A stretch of DNA of 64,000 bases from Patiria pectinifera (Eukaryota > Echinodermata > Asteroidea > Valvatida > Asterinidae). The notes beneath the pieces are model-generated. The model saw only the letters and a list, made by a program, of their open reading frames with translations, was not told the DNA's origin and ran no database searches. This document shows positions 1-11,089 of the stretch, piece after piece. The stretch lies in contig CM057135.1 in NCBI GenBank assembly GCA_029964075.1, positions 18,192,863 through 18,256,862 on the forward strand, given 5' to 3'. Numbering within the stretch: the first letter of the stretch is position 1; every line of letters starts with the position of its first letter. The position numbers and the translations under genes are program-made.

Positions 1-440
1 GCTTGAAGTTGTGAAATGTTTTGCTTGTAGGTCATGTATACAGGGGTGTGGTGGTGGTGGTGTGGGTTGGGTTGGGTATGGTTGGTGTGGGTATGTTTGG
101 TTTGCATGGAGTGTGGCTGGAGTGGGGTGGGGATTGAGAAGGTTTGGGGAATGATAGGGATTGTTTTGCTGTGGGGATTGTGTTGGGAGATTTGGATGGA
201 GTGCATGGGTGGGGTTGGGGCGAGGTTGCCATTCAGGCCAAATGTGTTAAATTGTTTTTTCCTGAGCTCTGTATTCAGGTATACTGGGGATGTGGTTGGG
301 GTGCGGTGAAGTTGAGAAGGTTGGGGTCATGTTTGGGGGAAAGGTAGAAAGGATTTCAGGGGTGGGGTCGGGGTGGCCATCACATCAAAAATATTAAAAT
401 GTGAATTGTTTTTCAGAATGATTCATGTATACGGGCATGG
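1..440. repeat. G/T-rich degenerate tandem repeat
   Basis: Strongly G/T-biased stretch on the plus strand with GGTGTGG, GGGTTGGG and GGTTGGGG words. Landmarks such as GTATAC followed by GGG recur near 36, 279 and 428, and GAGAAGGTTTGGGG is echoed by GAGAAGGTTGGGG, so it reads as a diverged tandem repeat. It lies upstream of the exon-like integrase pieces and is most likely intronic. Open frames here are composition artefacts. Confidence 0.5.
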
Positions 441-568
441 GTAAAGTAAAATACATGTACATGTATTGTGCTTGATTTACATCAAGGAGCAAGCCAAAGT
501 AGCCTTTCTGTTCTCACTAACTGGGCAGTGACGAGAATTATAAAAATAGTTCTGTTTATTCTTTCCAG

Positions 569-940
569 ATTTTCTCGTCGTGTTCTTTGGCTTCGAGTAG
601 CAAAAACCAATCGAGATCCAAAAGTAGTTGCCTCGTACTTCATGGACCTTGTGGATGAAATTGAGGGTAAGCATGCCACATCACAGATATTGAAATGTGT
701 TTGATAAGGAAAAAACAAGAACCTTTTGTATTATGGAATATTTTTGAAGGATTTATACTATTTAGGGATTAAATTCATTTTGTCTGTATTTGTTTGTAGG
801 TGTTCCCCGTTGCATTCAAATGGATAGAGGTACTGAAAATACAACGTTCCATTGCTGACATCCAAACTGTTTTCCATGATGTGTATGGACATCAGCAGGG
901 AAGTCCCTGTGTAATTCATTCAGCTTCTCCTCATAACCAG
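569..940 (+). pseudogene. Integrase-core (rve-like) gene, two exon-like pieces
   Basis: Two pieces with canonical splice borders are visible: 569-666 (preceded by a pyrimidine tract and CAG, followed by GTAAGC) and 800-940 (preceded by TTTGTTTGTAG, followed by GTACTG). The first reads SRRVLWLRVAKTNRDPKVVA, the second begins VPRCIQMDRGTENTT and later has VIHSASPHNQ. This matches the intron-bearing integrase-core family spread through invertebrate genomes, where an R/D-R-G-T-E-N block and a final N-Q-R-I-E block surround the DDE active site. The family derives from a transposon or virus-like integrase, so I treat this as a fossil: it looks broken, with about one break in the part seen. The next exon, with the glutamate block, was not found. 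Family assignment rests on recalled motif patterns. Confidence 0.55.
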
Positions 941-1700
941 GTACTGTTTGCTGCTGTTTATCAAATATTGTTTATTTAAAAGGGATTTAGGTTTGTGTAT
1001 AGAGCCATCAGTTTACAAAGAAAAGCGTAACAGTTTTCATCCAGTGTTTTATAGTTTTGCAATGCAGAAGAACGTTTACAGGTTTTATCAGTATAAAAGA
1101 TCATGTAAGTCTTTAGCACGAAGGTCTCGATTTAACTCCGGGCATCTCCAAGCCACCAGGTATATGACATTCATATGTGTTTATGTTGTTTTCTAACGTA
1201 CTTTGTTTTACAAAGATCTGAACCGTGGAACATCCATAAATATGGATGATAAATTCAAAATTAATGTTACAATATATCAAAACATGTATTACAGTGATGA
1301 AAAGTGTTCATGAAAAGTAGGCGAAATGTTCTGCCAGATCGTCAGGTTGCAATATGTGATTGGCTCTTTTTTGAGATGAGAACCCCCGGCCCCAAATATC
1401 CCTGTACTGCATTCCTGGTGCAGACGTGGAATGTACGTACGTATGCAACGACTGGCTTGTACTGCATACAGTCTAAGCTTTAGGAAGATTGGCGTGTGAA
1501 CCTGAACAATGGCAAATGACAAAAGTTAGATTTTTCAAGACTTTTTCGTCCTCTTTTATCCCTGCCTTCTTTCACATTGTGTAGATTGAAATTATATAGT
1601 TATATTTTTGTTCAAGCTTTTATCTACCTTTCCGTAAAAAGAACCATTTCAAAACAAATTATATCATTAAAACTATCCACTCTACATGTTGAAGCTCCCA
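941..1700. other. No recognisable feature
   Basis: Intron-like or intergenic DNA. No exon with convincing splice sites and no repeat structure was found here. Confidence 0.4.
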
Positions 1701-1707
1701 GAGGTGG

Positions 1708-2660
1708 CAGCAAGTCATTTTTTGCAAGTCCAAGTCAAGTCACAAGTCATTGTTTGCAATTCCAAGTCAAGTCACAAGTCATTGGTCCAGTCACAAGTCA
1801 TTGGTCCAGTCACAAGTCAAGTCACAAGTCATTAGGTCCAGTCACAAGTCAAGTCACAAGTCATTTGGTCTAAAAACTAGTCAAGTCACAAGTATCTTTG
1901 TCCAAGAACACGTCAAGTTGCACATTATTTTGTCCAGCTGTAATAAGCTAAAAGACTTAACCTGGCGTGAACTTACGAGTTATTTTGAACATGCCTCCTT
2001 AATTTCCCTTTTTTAATGTGTTGCAATTACTACTCTTGTAGTTTATCACATATCTGTCGGATACTAGCCCTTGATATACTTTAATTTTACTTTACATTGT
2101 AGAAATAAGTGTTGAGATGACCGTGAAAAAAAAAGACTTCCTCACTCGATTACACGTAGTATATTAACACTTTATTGTTCAATTTTCATGTATGCTAAAC
2201 GCCTACCAATGGGTAAGGCTATCCGGTATTTTACATGCAATTGACAAAGGCCTGCTTTCTTTTCATGAAAGGTTCCTTTCAAAGTTTGTTCAACCAATAC
2301 ATTAAGCAAGAGACAATTGGTCATTAAAAACTGTAGTTTGTTGTGACAGTCTTATTGAACACTTTTTAAACTAGTGGGAACTATTTATTTTACTGGATTC
2401 AGTCACTGAGGTCTATTTTCTGGAATGAAAAAGCTAATTAAAAGTATAATAGCTTAATTAAAGTGTATTGGGTCGCTCGAGTAGCGTCTGACTTGGGTTG
2501 GTAACAAGTCATTTTTTGCAATCCCAAGTCAAGTCACAAGTCATTGTTTGCAAGTCTAAGTCAAGTCACAAGTCAAAGCTGGTATTTACAAGTCAAGTCA
2601 CAAGTCACAAAAATAGCGTCTCGAGTCCGACTGAGTCCAAGTCACATGACTCGAGTCAGC
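1708..2660. repeat. Pair of AAGTCACAAGTC-type repeat clusters
   Basis: Clusters at about 1708-1910 and 2497-2660 are made of CAAGTCAAGTCACAAGTCATT words. Both begin with nearly the same phrase (AACAAGTCATTTTTTGCA or GCAAGTCATTTTTTGCA). The outer ends resemble short inverted repeats: CAGAGGTGGCAGCAAGTC on the left, and GACTCGAGTCAGCAACTCTG on the right, whose reverse complement starts CAGAGTTGC. This suggests a degenerate hAT-like non-autonomous element of about 950 bp. I do not see a matching 8-bp target duplication, so the borders are uncertain. Confidence 0.4.
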
Positions 2661-3371
2661 AACTCTGTTGACTACTGACATTATTCTTTCAAACAAACAG
2701 AAAAATTTTGCCCAAACCATTATGAGAGATAAAGAGAGACCCATGGTTGAGCCACTTATATATATTCCCACTTTCATAATTTTTCTAAGTGAAAACAATA
2801 ACCTTTTCCGCTTGTCTTGCAAACCTGTAAAACTGGCATATAGCTTCACTCATCAAAAACAACTCATTGGTACACAACAAAAGGTACAAATCCTCCACAC
2901 CCTCAGCCCAGGCAATAGGTTGAGTTACCGCACCTTCAGCATTCTCTATATATGTTTTGCAATCATGCTATAATCTCGTACACTTGAGTATCATATCATT
3001 TTTGTATTCATACTTTCTTGTACATGCTGTAAAGAATTTGTCCTACCATTTTATATGGTTCTTACTAAAAAGTTCCTTTATCAGATTAAGGGTTCCTTAC
3101 CTTTTGGGATTGCCCCTCACAACGAAGAATATCAGGGAGACAATCTTCTCCACTGTCACTTTCCTCCAAGTCCTGAAATTATTATCACAAATTAAAACAA
3201 TGGCTTCAACATCTTCAACATAATAGAAGGGGAGGCTGTGAGCATAGAAGGGAACATACACACAATATCTGAAAAAAGGGGAGGGACCATGCAGTTAGTT
3301 GCCAAACATACATGATCTTGCTGGAGTGAGCCCCCAAACAATGTCCAAATCTAAAGGGGGAGGGGTGATGT
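2661..3371. other. No recognisable feature
   Basis: AT-rich unique sequence. Short open frames on both strands show no domain pattern. Ends at the target duplication of the foldback element. Confidence 0.4.
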
Positions 3372-3404
3372 GATTATTATGGTGGCCCTGAAGGGACATC
3401 ACAC

Positions 3405-3720
3405 ATCAAGATTTCTGCGCAGAAATCTGCGATGTCGCACATTTTATCGCAGATTTCTGCGCAGATTTCTGCGATGTTGCACATTTTATCGCAGATTTCT
3501 GCGCAGATTTCTGCGATGTTGCACATTTTATCGCAGATTTTTGCGCAGATTTCTGCGATGTCGCACATTTTATCGCACATTTCTGCGCAGATTTCTGCGA
3601 TGTCGCACATTTTATCGCACATTTTATCGCACATTTTCTGTGCAGATTTCTGCGATGTTGCACATTTTATCACACATGTCTGCGCAGATTTCTGCGGATG
3701 TCGCACACTTTTATCGTATA
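3405..3720. repeat. Left arm 42-bp tandem array
   Basis: Units of the form CAGATTTCTGCG, ATGTCGCACATTTTATCG, repeated with variation. They are the reverse complement of the units in the right arm. This arm is shorter (about 7 units) and more variable than the right arm. Confidence 0.8.
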
Positions 3721-3845
3721 TTTCTGCATCTTTTTAACACACTGGCGCCTGGCTATTTTTCTGCTGAAGCTAAGGGTCTAAGAATGTCGGGGTTCTGGCC
3801 TCCATGATATTAATTTTGGATATAGGATAGTAGTCGGGTGCCGAA

Positions 3846-4010
3846 AGTATGAGGCGCCATGTGTAAATAAATTATTTTACAAAATTATTAATATATAATT
3901 CATTATTTATTATATAATTCAGTTTTCCGGACAATTATATGTAAATAATTGTTTGGCAGTTTGCATGATATGTAAATAAATTTATTTGCCACTGCATTAT
4001 CAATATATAT
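3846..4010 (+). repeat. Inner inverted arm, left
   Basis: About 165 bp running from GGCGCCATGTGTAAATAAAT to AATTTATTTGCCACTGC. It is repeated in inverse orientation at about 5170-5310, with shared landmarks TTCCGGACAATTATATGTAA and CAGTTTGCAT. Confidence 0.75.
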
Positions 4011-4056
4011 ATTTTTTTGCAACCTAATTATTTACAGATAATTTTGGGCACCCTAA

Positions 4057-4870
4057 ATTCGTTCGCACGAATTACTAATTCGTTCGCACGAATTGCTAAT
4101 TCGTTCGCACGAATTGCTTATTAGTTCCCACGAATTACCAAGTTGTTCCCACGAATTACTGGCACGTTCCCGGATGCACGAGTTAGCAATTCGTTCCCAC
4201 GAATTAGGATATCGTGCGAACGAAATAGCAATTCGTGCGAACGAAATAGTAATTTGTGGGAACGAAATAGTAATTCGTGCGAACGAATTAGCAATTCGTG
4301 CGAACGAAATAGTAATTCGTGCGAACGAATTAGTAATTCGTGCGAACGAAATAGTAATTCGTGCGAACGAAGTAGTAATTCGTGCGAACAAAATAGCAAT
4401 TCGTGCGAACTAATTAGCTATTCGTGGGAACGAAATAGTAATTCGTACGAACAAATTAGTAATTCGTGGGACCGAAATAGTAATTCGTGCGAACGAATTA
4501 GCAATTCGTGCGAACGAAATTTGAATTCGTGCGAACGAATTAGCAAATGCCAAAAAAAAGTCCACCCTGTCCCTTCCCGGGCTTCATAAATTAGCAATTC
4601 GTGGGAACGAATTAGTAATTCGTGCGAACGAATTAGTAATTCGTGCGAACAAATTAGGAATTCGTGCAAACGAAATAGGAATTCGTGCGAACGAATTACT
4701 AATTCGTTCACACGAATTAGTAATTCGTGCGAACAAAATAGGAATTCCTGCGAACGAAATAGCAATTCGTGCAAATGAATTAGGAATTCGTGCGAACGAA
4801 ATAGGAATTCGTGCGAACGAATTAGCAATTCGTGCGAACGAATTAGTAATTCATGCGAACGAAATAGGAA
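4057..4870. repeat. 21-bp EcoRI-like tandem array (AATTCGTGCGAACGA)
   Basis: Regular 21-bp units built on AATTCGTGCGAACGAA plus TAG and one variable base. The first part (4057-4200) carries the unit in the opposite orientation (TTCGTTCGCACGAATT), so the array itself folds back. Two similar spacers containing CCCGGGCTTCATA lie at about 4559-4590 and 4871-4900. All three forward frames are nearly stop-free, which explains the long spurious open frames on both strands. Confidence 0.85.
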
Positions 4871-4900
4871 ATTCCACCCTTTCCCTACCCGGGCTTCATA

Positions 4901-5170
4901 CAAACCTATTATTTATATATAATTTTTGCACACTTTTTCTATTTATATATAATTTATTTGAAAACTTATTATTTATATATCATTTTTGCCTACTTCATTT
5001 ATTTATATATAATTTATTTGCAACAGTACGTTTTTATTTATATGTAATTTTTGCCTACTTTATTTATTTATATATAATTTATTTCATACCTAATTATTTA
5101 TATATAATTTTTGCACACTTTATATATATTTAATTTATTTGGTACCTCATTATTTTTATCTAATTTTTAG
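4901..5170. repeat. AT-rich repeat (TATTTATATATAATTT)
   Basis: Several copies of TTATTTATATATAATTTTTGC and TATATAATTTATTTG, at a spacing near 60 bp. It lies between the 21-bp array and the right inner arm. Confidence 0.7.
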
Positions 5171-5310
5171 CAGTGGCAAATAAATTTATTTACATATAAT
5201 GCAAACTGCCAAACAGTTATTTACATATAATTGTCCGGAAAACTGAATTATATAATAAATAATGAATTATATATAAATAATTTTGTTAAATAATTCATTT
5301 ACACATGGCG
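5170..5310 (-). repeat. Inner inverted arm, right
   Basis: Reverse complement of 3846-4010. Runs from GCAGTGGCAAATAAATTTAT to TTTACACATGGCGCC. Confidence 0.75.
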
Positions 5311-5339
5311 CCCTATAGAAAACGTGTTTGCGCGCCCAC

Positions 5340-6070
5340 GCGCTCGCAGAAATCTGCGATAAAATGTGCAACATCGCAGAAATCTGTGCAGAAATCTGCG
5401 ATAAAATGTGCGACATCGCAGAAATCTGCGCAGAAATGTGCGATAAAATGTGCGACATCGCAGAAATCTGCGCAGAAATCTGCGATAAAATGTGCAACAT
5501 CGCAGAAATCTGCGCAGATTTCTGCGATAAAATGTGCAACATCGCAGAAATCTGCGCAGAAATGTGCGATAAAATGTGCGACATCGCAGAAATCTGCGCA
5601 GAAATCTGCGATAAAATGTGCAACATCGCAGAAATCTGCGCAGATTTCTGCGATAAAATGTGCAACATCGCAGAAATCTGCGCAGAAATGTGCGATAAAA
5701 TGTGCGACATCGCAGTAATCTGCGCAGATTTCTGCGATAAAATGTGCGACATCGCAGAAATCTGCACAGAAATGTGCGATAAAATGTGCGACATCGCAGA
5801 AATCTGCGCAGATTTCTGCGATAAAATGTGCGACATCGCAGAAATCTGCGCAGATTTCTGCGATAAAATGTGCGACATCGCAGAAATCTGGCAGATTTCT
5901 GCGATAAAATGTGCGACATCGCAGAAATCTGGCAGATTTCTGCGATAAAATGTGCGACATCGCAGAAATCTGCGCAGATTTCTGCGATAAAATGTGCGAC
6001 ATCGCAGAAATCTGCGCAGATTTCTGCGATAAAATGTGCGACATCGCAGAAATCTGCGCAGAAATCTTGA
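5340..6070. repeat. Right arm 42-bp tandem array
   Basis: About 17 units of a 42-bp repeat (CGCAGAAATCTGCG, CAGATTTCTGCGATAAAATG, TGCGACAT). The spacing of CGCAGAAATC at 5961 and 6003 gives the period. Each unit contains its own palindrome, AAATCTGCGCAGATTT. Copy 2 of the duplicated block lacks about three units of this array. Confidence 0.85.
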
Positions 6071-6260
6071 TGTGTGATGTCCCTTCAGGGCCACCATAGA
6101 TTATGCTTGGATACAAATGCCCCCTAAATTCTGCACAGGCTTAACAAAAATACTGGCTTTGAACCTGAAAAATACCAACTTCAAGAAAACATTTGAAAAA
6201 AGATGGGTTCAGAACTGTACAAAAAAACCATGTGGGAAAATTACATAAAATTATATTTAC

Positions 6261-6706
6261 CTCCTCAATGAATGACGTGGTGAGGTACAGACGCACAGGC
6301 CTACTACTTTCATTGCAAAACCTTTCCAGGGTAAAGGTCTCCCCACTCTGAAGAGTTTCTCCAACCTCATTTCCACTGAATTTGGTCAACTTACAGTTCA
6401 GGTCTTTCAGGAGAAGTTTTTTTGATTTATTTTCCCCTTCTGGGAAGAATGTATCCTGAAACCTGGCAAGGACCTCTTTAAATGATGCATTTCGTGCAAT
6501 ATCAATGTGTTGTGTTCCACCGCCTTGCGATAACAGAACTTGCTTTGCTGTTTTGCTGCGGTGTCCTTCATGGTGCTTCCACCCAGCATAGATTCTGAGT
6601 GTTTCTTTTCCTGGCTTGATAGGATTCCCTCTATCTGTATGTCCACTGCAACGATGTGCTACCATGTTTCGCAGCTGTCTTACTGCAGGCAGAGTGGATG
6701 CTTCAC
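6261..6706 (-). CDS. Host gene exon B, copy 1 (GGGT-type domain)
   Basis: A 446-nt minus-strand exon bounded by an acceptor (CACTGATAG, then GTGAAG) and a donor (GAGGAG, then GTAAAT). It encodes about 148 residues including MVAHRCSGHTDRGNP, IYAGWKHHEG, LLSQGGGTQH, a charged middle with FFPEGENKSKK, and RPVRLYLTTSF near the end. The order basic GWKH, then Q-GGGT, then FFP-G, then R-LYLTT is one I recall from invertebrate proteins often labelled G2/M-phase E3 ligase-like; the function of this segment is unknown to me. The exon starts in phase 1, matching the end of exon A at 8150, so the two probably belong to one transcript. It sits 160 bp from the foldback element. The sequence is the same in copy 2. 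Confidence 0.6.
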
Positions 6707-6709
6707 CTA

Positions 6710-8149
6710 TCAGTGATTAGATGTACAATAAAAATAGAATACAGTGTGCACAGACGATCTTGTTTACATCTATATTGAAATGTGTCTGATGGTATTCCCA
6801 TGCATCGTAATTTGCATGAAATTCAGGCAGACGTCACATAGTCAGATTACCTTTGAATGTACATGTATGGACATTTGACGCCAATCCTTAATAAAATTTA
6901 TGCGAGTGGGCTAGGTACATTTCAATATAGGGATGTTAGGTTGAAAAATAATAGCAATGCTGTTGAAACCCTTCAGCCCTTGATCACAAACCATGTCCGA
7001 TGCTTTACCTGAGCACATTAATTTGACCTGAACATTTCACCTGTAGATAAAGAAACAAGTGGAAGTTGGTTTTTCTATAACTCACCACAGTGACCGTGAC
7101 CTTTGACTTTTTCACCCCAAATACAATACCAACTGCCCTTTCCCCAAGGACAACCCTCCACCCAAGTTTCAAGTCCAAATGTTACTTCCAACTGCAGTTA
7201 TGGTCCGGAAACGCTGGACATCCGGACGTCACAGGCCATAACAATACCCCTCCAGCCCATGGAGCTGATGAGGGGTAAAAAAAGGGCCATGGGTATATGA
7301 AAAAAAGGGCAGTTAATCATCTGTAATTTCTGTCCTCCTTCAAACAGCGGGGAGGTGAAAATTTGGTCATACCTGTATAATTTGGTTACTTTACAATGAC
7401 ATAGTCTTTCATCTTATAACAAGGCCAGGTGCAGTGCACCAAGCATGAATTACACATACATCCCACAGAAAGTTTGTTTAAACTGGCATTTGGTAACACG
7501 TATACATATCCAGCCCATATTATCATTTTATTTCAGCAATAATGATGTGCTCAACCCTAACTGACCCCAACCAGCCAGAAGCAAACACCCTTTTTTGTTT
7601 CAGTTGGTTTTATTGAGTACTTTAGGAATCTGGCACTGTTTCTTTGCATGGAACTTGATCCCCTGACTTTGTCCAAATAAAAAGAATGTGCTATTGGTTA
7701 ACCACACAGCGTTGAAGTTTATTTGATCGGGGAAGGTTCCCAGAAAGAACAGCCAAGAGTTAGGGTTTTAATGTACTTTTAACAAAACAGATAAAACACA
7801 GCGGTTATTTCAAATATTATTACATGTATGCAAATCAAGTTTCTTTTTTCATCTTGATTTTTTTACCCAAAGCCAAAGACTTTTTATCAATAGTTTTGGT
7901 GAAAATGGCACATTAGTCTGCCATTTAATCTCATACACTCACCAAATGTTAATTACTCTTAAATGCAATTCACATACACTGCACTTGACAACAATCTTAT
8001 TGGCTATTCATTTGATCCATCAAGCCAATTCATTTTGTTGAACTTAAAGGAAACCTTCATAGACTTCAAATGCTGTTAAAAAAAGAGACATGTTCCCCAC
8101 TGAAGTAATAACAGGGTTATACTACATGAATTAGAAGAAATAAACATAC
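6710..8149. other. Intron between exons B and A, copy 1
   Basis: About 1.4 kb with no other convincing exon. It has TACATGTATG-type words and low-complexity runs. Open frames near 7090-7300 lack splice signals and are not supported. Confidence 0.45.
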
Positions 8150-8261
8150 CTGAAATGATGTCTTTACACTTCAGTCTTATTCTTGCTCGGTCGCCAATCT
8201 TGGTTTCTCCGAGCAACAGGAATTCACTGTCTGTTAAATGTATTGCTTCCCTGCATCCAAC
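8150..8261 (-). pseudogene. Host gene exon A, copy 1 (SAM-like end), frameshifted
   Basis: Counterpart of the exon at 16332-16442. It has the same acceptor (CTTGACAG) and donor (TTTCAG, then GTATGT). Copy 1 has one extra C in the run at 8248-8252 (CTTCCCTGCATCC against CTTCCTGCATCC in copy 2). This shifts the frame soon after the acceptor and leads to an early stop. If real, exon A of copy 1 cannot make the SAM-like segment. A sequencing or assembly error in a C run is the other explanation. Confidence 0.5.
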
Positions 8262-10520
8262 CTGTCAAGTTACATGGAAAAAAATCAAGAGCAGAAAATC
8301 TTGTGAATGTTTCCACCATATTTTGTTGGACAATAAGCAAAGCAGGGAATCTTAATTCACTCAAACCATGGAACAGAGAATCAAATGAAGTTTGTGTTTG
8401 TGGGAGTACCCACTGGCATGAATAGGCCCATACCGGGTTACCATGAAGGCAGTTTCACTTCTCCATAGATCTGTACATGGATTGTACAGGTCATGAGGAA
8501 AAACTGATTGTCTAATAAAAATTAATATAGCCCAATGCACATTCTTCTTCGGCCGATCAGCGTTGGAAAAAAACTTTTTTTTTTTTTCAAATACTGGCCC
8601 CAATTGACCATTGCACTTGTTTGCAATCGATTACAAACCTATGAACGGGTACGAGCCAGTTAGACTGGTTCCCTGACCTTACAATCCCCAATGTATGTAA
8701 ACCGCTCTGTTTCTTCTTATATGGAGTCAGGGAACCAGACAACAGGAAAATGATTGTTTTTCTTGGTTTTTATAGCATTTTCGAACCCAAAACCTCAAAA
8801 AAGTCAGTGTAACTATATTTGCTATATATTTCCAACCCCCAATTCCATCCATTTCTGAAAATTACAGTAAAAGCAAATGATGTATATTCCCTTTAAATCT
8901 GTCTAATGACTGTTGCCAATAGGCAACATTAAGTAATGGACGTGCGCGGGGGACACGACCAAGTCTACGACGATTTATACACACAGACTATTACGGGTCA
9001 ATTTACAGATTTAGGCATAACTCCTTCTGGGGCGTTAGTACAGCATACAAATTTGTCAAAAAGGGAGTTTCTAACGCTCCAGTAAGTGGGTCTAGAATGA
9101 CTGTAGCTTGGGTCCTGGCCTTATCAGGGGTAATTGTGTGGTTTAGTACACCCCTAATGTTTCAATTCCAAGTTCCGTTAATAAATCGAAATCCTGCCTT
9201 TAAGTTTTTTTTCCACAAAATTCAGCTAGCTGATTATTATGAACACAAGTACTTCGTAAGTTAACCTAAAAAAAAAACAATTTATATCCAGGAGGCACAA
9301 GTATATATAGTCATTCTAAACTTGAAAGCGTACGTGTTACCAGCGTATTCAAGGATGAGTATTGTTGCATTTTGTACGTTTCACCGGCACTGTTTCATAA
9401 CATTATCATTAACATAAAGAAAATCTTTGACAGGTGCAAGCTAATGGACTTGGACCTCAGAAACAAAATACTTAGGGGCATTTTTTAAGGACCAGATTAT
9501 TAGGAAAAGTTTCAATTTTCCTCCCTGTTTTCGAAGATTTCTGACCTTGCTTCGGTAACATTGGGATGTTCTCGTTGATGTTCGGCAATAGGCCAAACAA
9601 ACTATCTGTCCGGCCAGTTGCAGATGCCGTTGTTTGAAATGGCAATTATAAATCAACACTTAAAATAATTTAAATGCCATATTTTGACCGAAGTTTGTCA
9701 GAGTCAAGTTTTGAAAAATGCCACTGACGTCACTTGGAATGACTTGGTGATGTCATGATCTATTTTAAACAGGCCTAACAAAATATCAGTCAGGCCGGTT
9801 GTAGATGCTGATTTTTTTTTACTATGAAACTTGAGACCTATGTCTACTCTGCCGTGTGGGGTACCAATGTGCATTATATCTCTCACGGCTGATTTTTCAG
9901 CGATTTTTGATGGATTAAAGGTCTCGAGAATGTCACTTCCGGTCTGATGTTGTCATCAATCTGAGCCGCCGCACATGTGTTGTCTACATGAAGGTCAGCA
10001 TATATGCCAATTATAAAACGATTACCGCAAACTTAGCCACACACATCAACTGAAACTTGTTTTTGAGCAACTAACCTGGCGCTATATGGCACACGAATAT
10101 TTTAGGACGTCACCAATGGAAGTGTTGAGAGTTCAGCCTGGCCAGAGACTAACATCGATGAAATAAAATTCATGTATCTTAGCAAATTCAAATTATAAGC
10201 CACTTCCGGATAGGACAAGAAGGAAGGGTCACGTGATTCTGCACCCAATAGATGAAAATGAAGATCTTGTATTACTCTATCCATTTCTAAAAAGAACGAG
10301 TTCCGGTCATTCACAGTTGACTTTATATTGATTTTCAGGCATTAAAGTTATTATTGCTTGTCATTTGATTCGTGATGACGTCATCATGACGTATCACATT
10401 TTCCTACATCTTCAGTGGGTCGTGCATTCATGTATTCAGGTTTGAAGTTTTCATGTTCTCAAACAAATCTATGGACAAAAATCATCGAGGAGAATATCTT
10501 TTTTTTTATAGTAAAGTCGT
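8262..10520. other. Non-coding part of duplicated block, copy 1
   Basis: No exon recognised. It holds an inverted repeat near 8655-8745 (TGGTTCCCTGACC against GGTCAGGGAACCA-like ends) and a segment at about 9640-9780 (GACGTCACTTGGAATGACTT) that is one unit of a diverged local duplication seen more fully in copy 2. Confidence 0.4.
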
Positions 10521-10525
10521 ACAAT

Positions 10526-10578
10526 AACAATATTATTAGGTATTGGGCTGAAGGCCCAACACCTAATAATATTAAAGA
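10526..10578. repeat. Long hairpin, copy 1
   Basis: AATATTATTAGGTATTGGGC, then TGAAG, then GCCCAACACCTAATAATATT. The stem is about 20 bp with one mismatch and a 5-nt loop. Copy 2 carries it at about 19207-19254 with one further change. Confidence 0.75.
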
Positions 10579-11089
10579 AGAAGAACAATTTCAAATTCAC
10601 CTAGTGTGGATTATCGTTAATCTTACTATAAGGAGGGGGGGGTGGCAAAACCTTACCAAATGTTTATAAAAACCCCAGAACGCTCTACCTCATAGGCATT
10701 AAAATTTGCAGACTTTCCTTTACTGTTCCTTTACAGACTTTCCTTTCCTTTACTGCCAAAAGCATGATTTTGGTACATAAACTTACTAAATTTAGATTTT
10801 GGACAAAAATTAATATCCACCGCAATTCATGCCTGTTTATTTGACGCCACTTTAAAGGCCGGTTGATAGTCGGTCGCGCGATGGTCGCAGCGACAGAAAA
10901 CGGACGTTAGGCTGCCTGGTTTGGTGTTCCTGGGGTCCCCACATACCTCCCCGCCCAGTAGTGCCGCCCCTAGAGGACTTTTACGGCTTATCGGGACTCC
11001 ATTTACGGTTTAGACCTTGCAATAGCACTCGCAGTTTTGGAGCCAGAACCAGTCTAATGTGTATCTCAGCGTGTGATGGCGGCCATAGC

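Larger units (their letters stand above)
3378..6098. mobile_element. Foldback element with nested inverted tandem arrays
   Basis: The outer ends are inverted: TATGGTGGCCCTGAAGGGAC at 3378 and its complement ending ...GGGCCACCATA at 6098, each followed inward by CATCACACATCAAGATTTCTGCG. GATTAT lies directly outside both ends (3372-3377 and 6099-6104), a convincing 6-bp target duplication. Inside come layers that mirror each other: a ~42-bp unit array (3405-3720 inverted against 5340-6070), a unique arm (3846-4010 against 5170-5310), then a central 21-bp array and AT-rich repeats. No transposase is present, so it is non-autonomous. The long open frames are read-throughs of the stop-poor 42-bp and 21-bp units and are not genes. 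Confidence 0.8.

Noticed and set aside
4053-4903. Frames such as RSHELLIRSHELL, 90-160 residues
   Set aside because: Produced by the 21-bp tandem repeat and present on both strands with the same regularity.
3405-6070. Regular repeats that look like a CRISPR array
   Set aside because: The units are continuous tandem repeats without unique spacers, form inverted arms, and lie in animal DNA with a transposon target duplication.
5267-6116. Open frames of 200-276 residues on both strands
   Set aside because: They are read-throughs of the 42-bp array, which is a multiple of three; all frames repeat short words and show no protein-like composition.
7090-7300. Plus-strand frames of 62-65 residues, repeated at 15272-15482
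   Set aside because: No splice sites or domain; they lie in the intron of the minus-strand gene and are conserved only because the block is duplicated.
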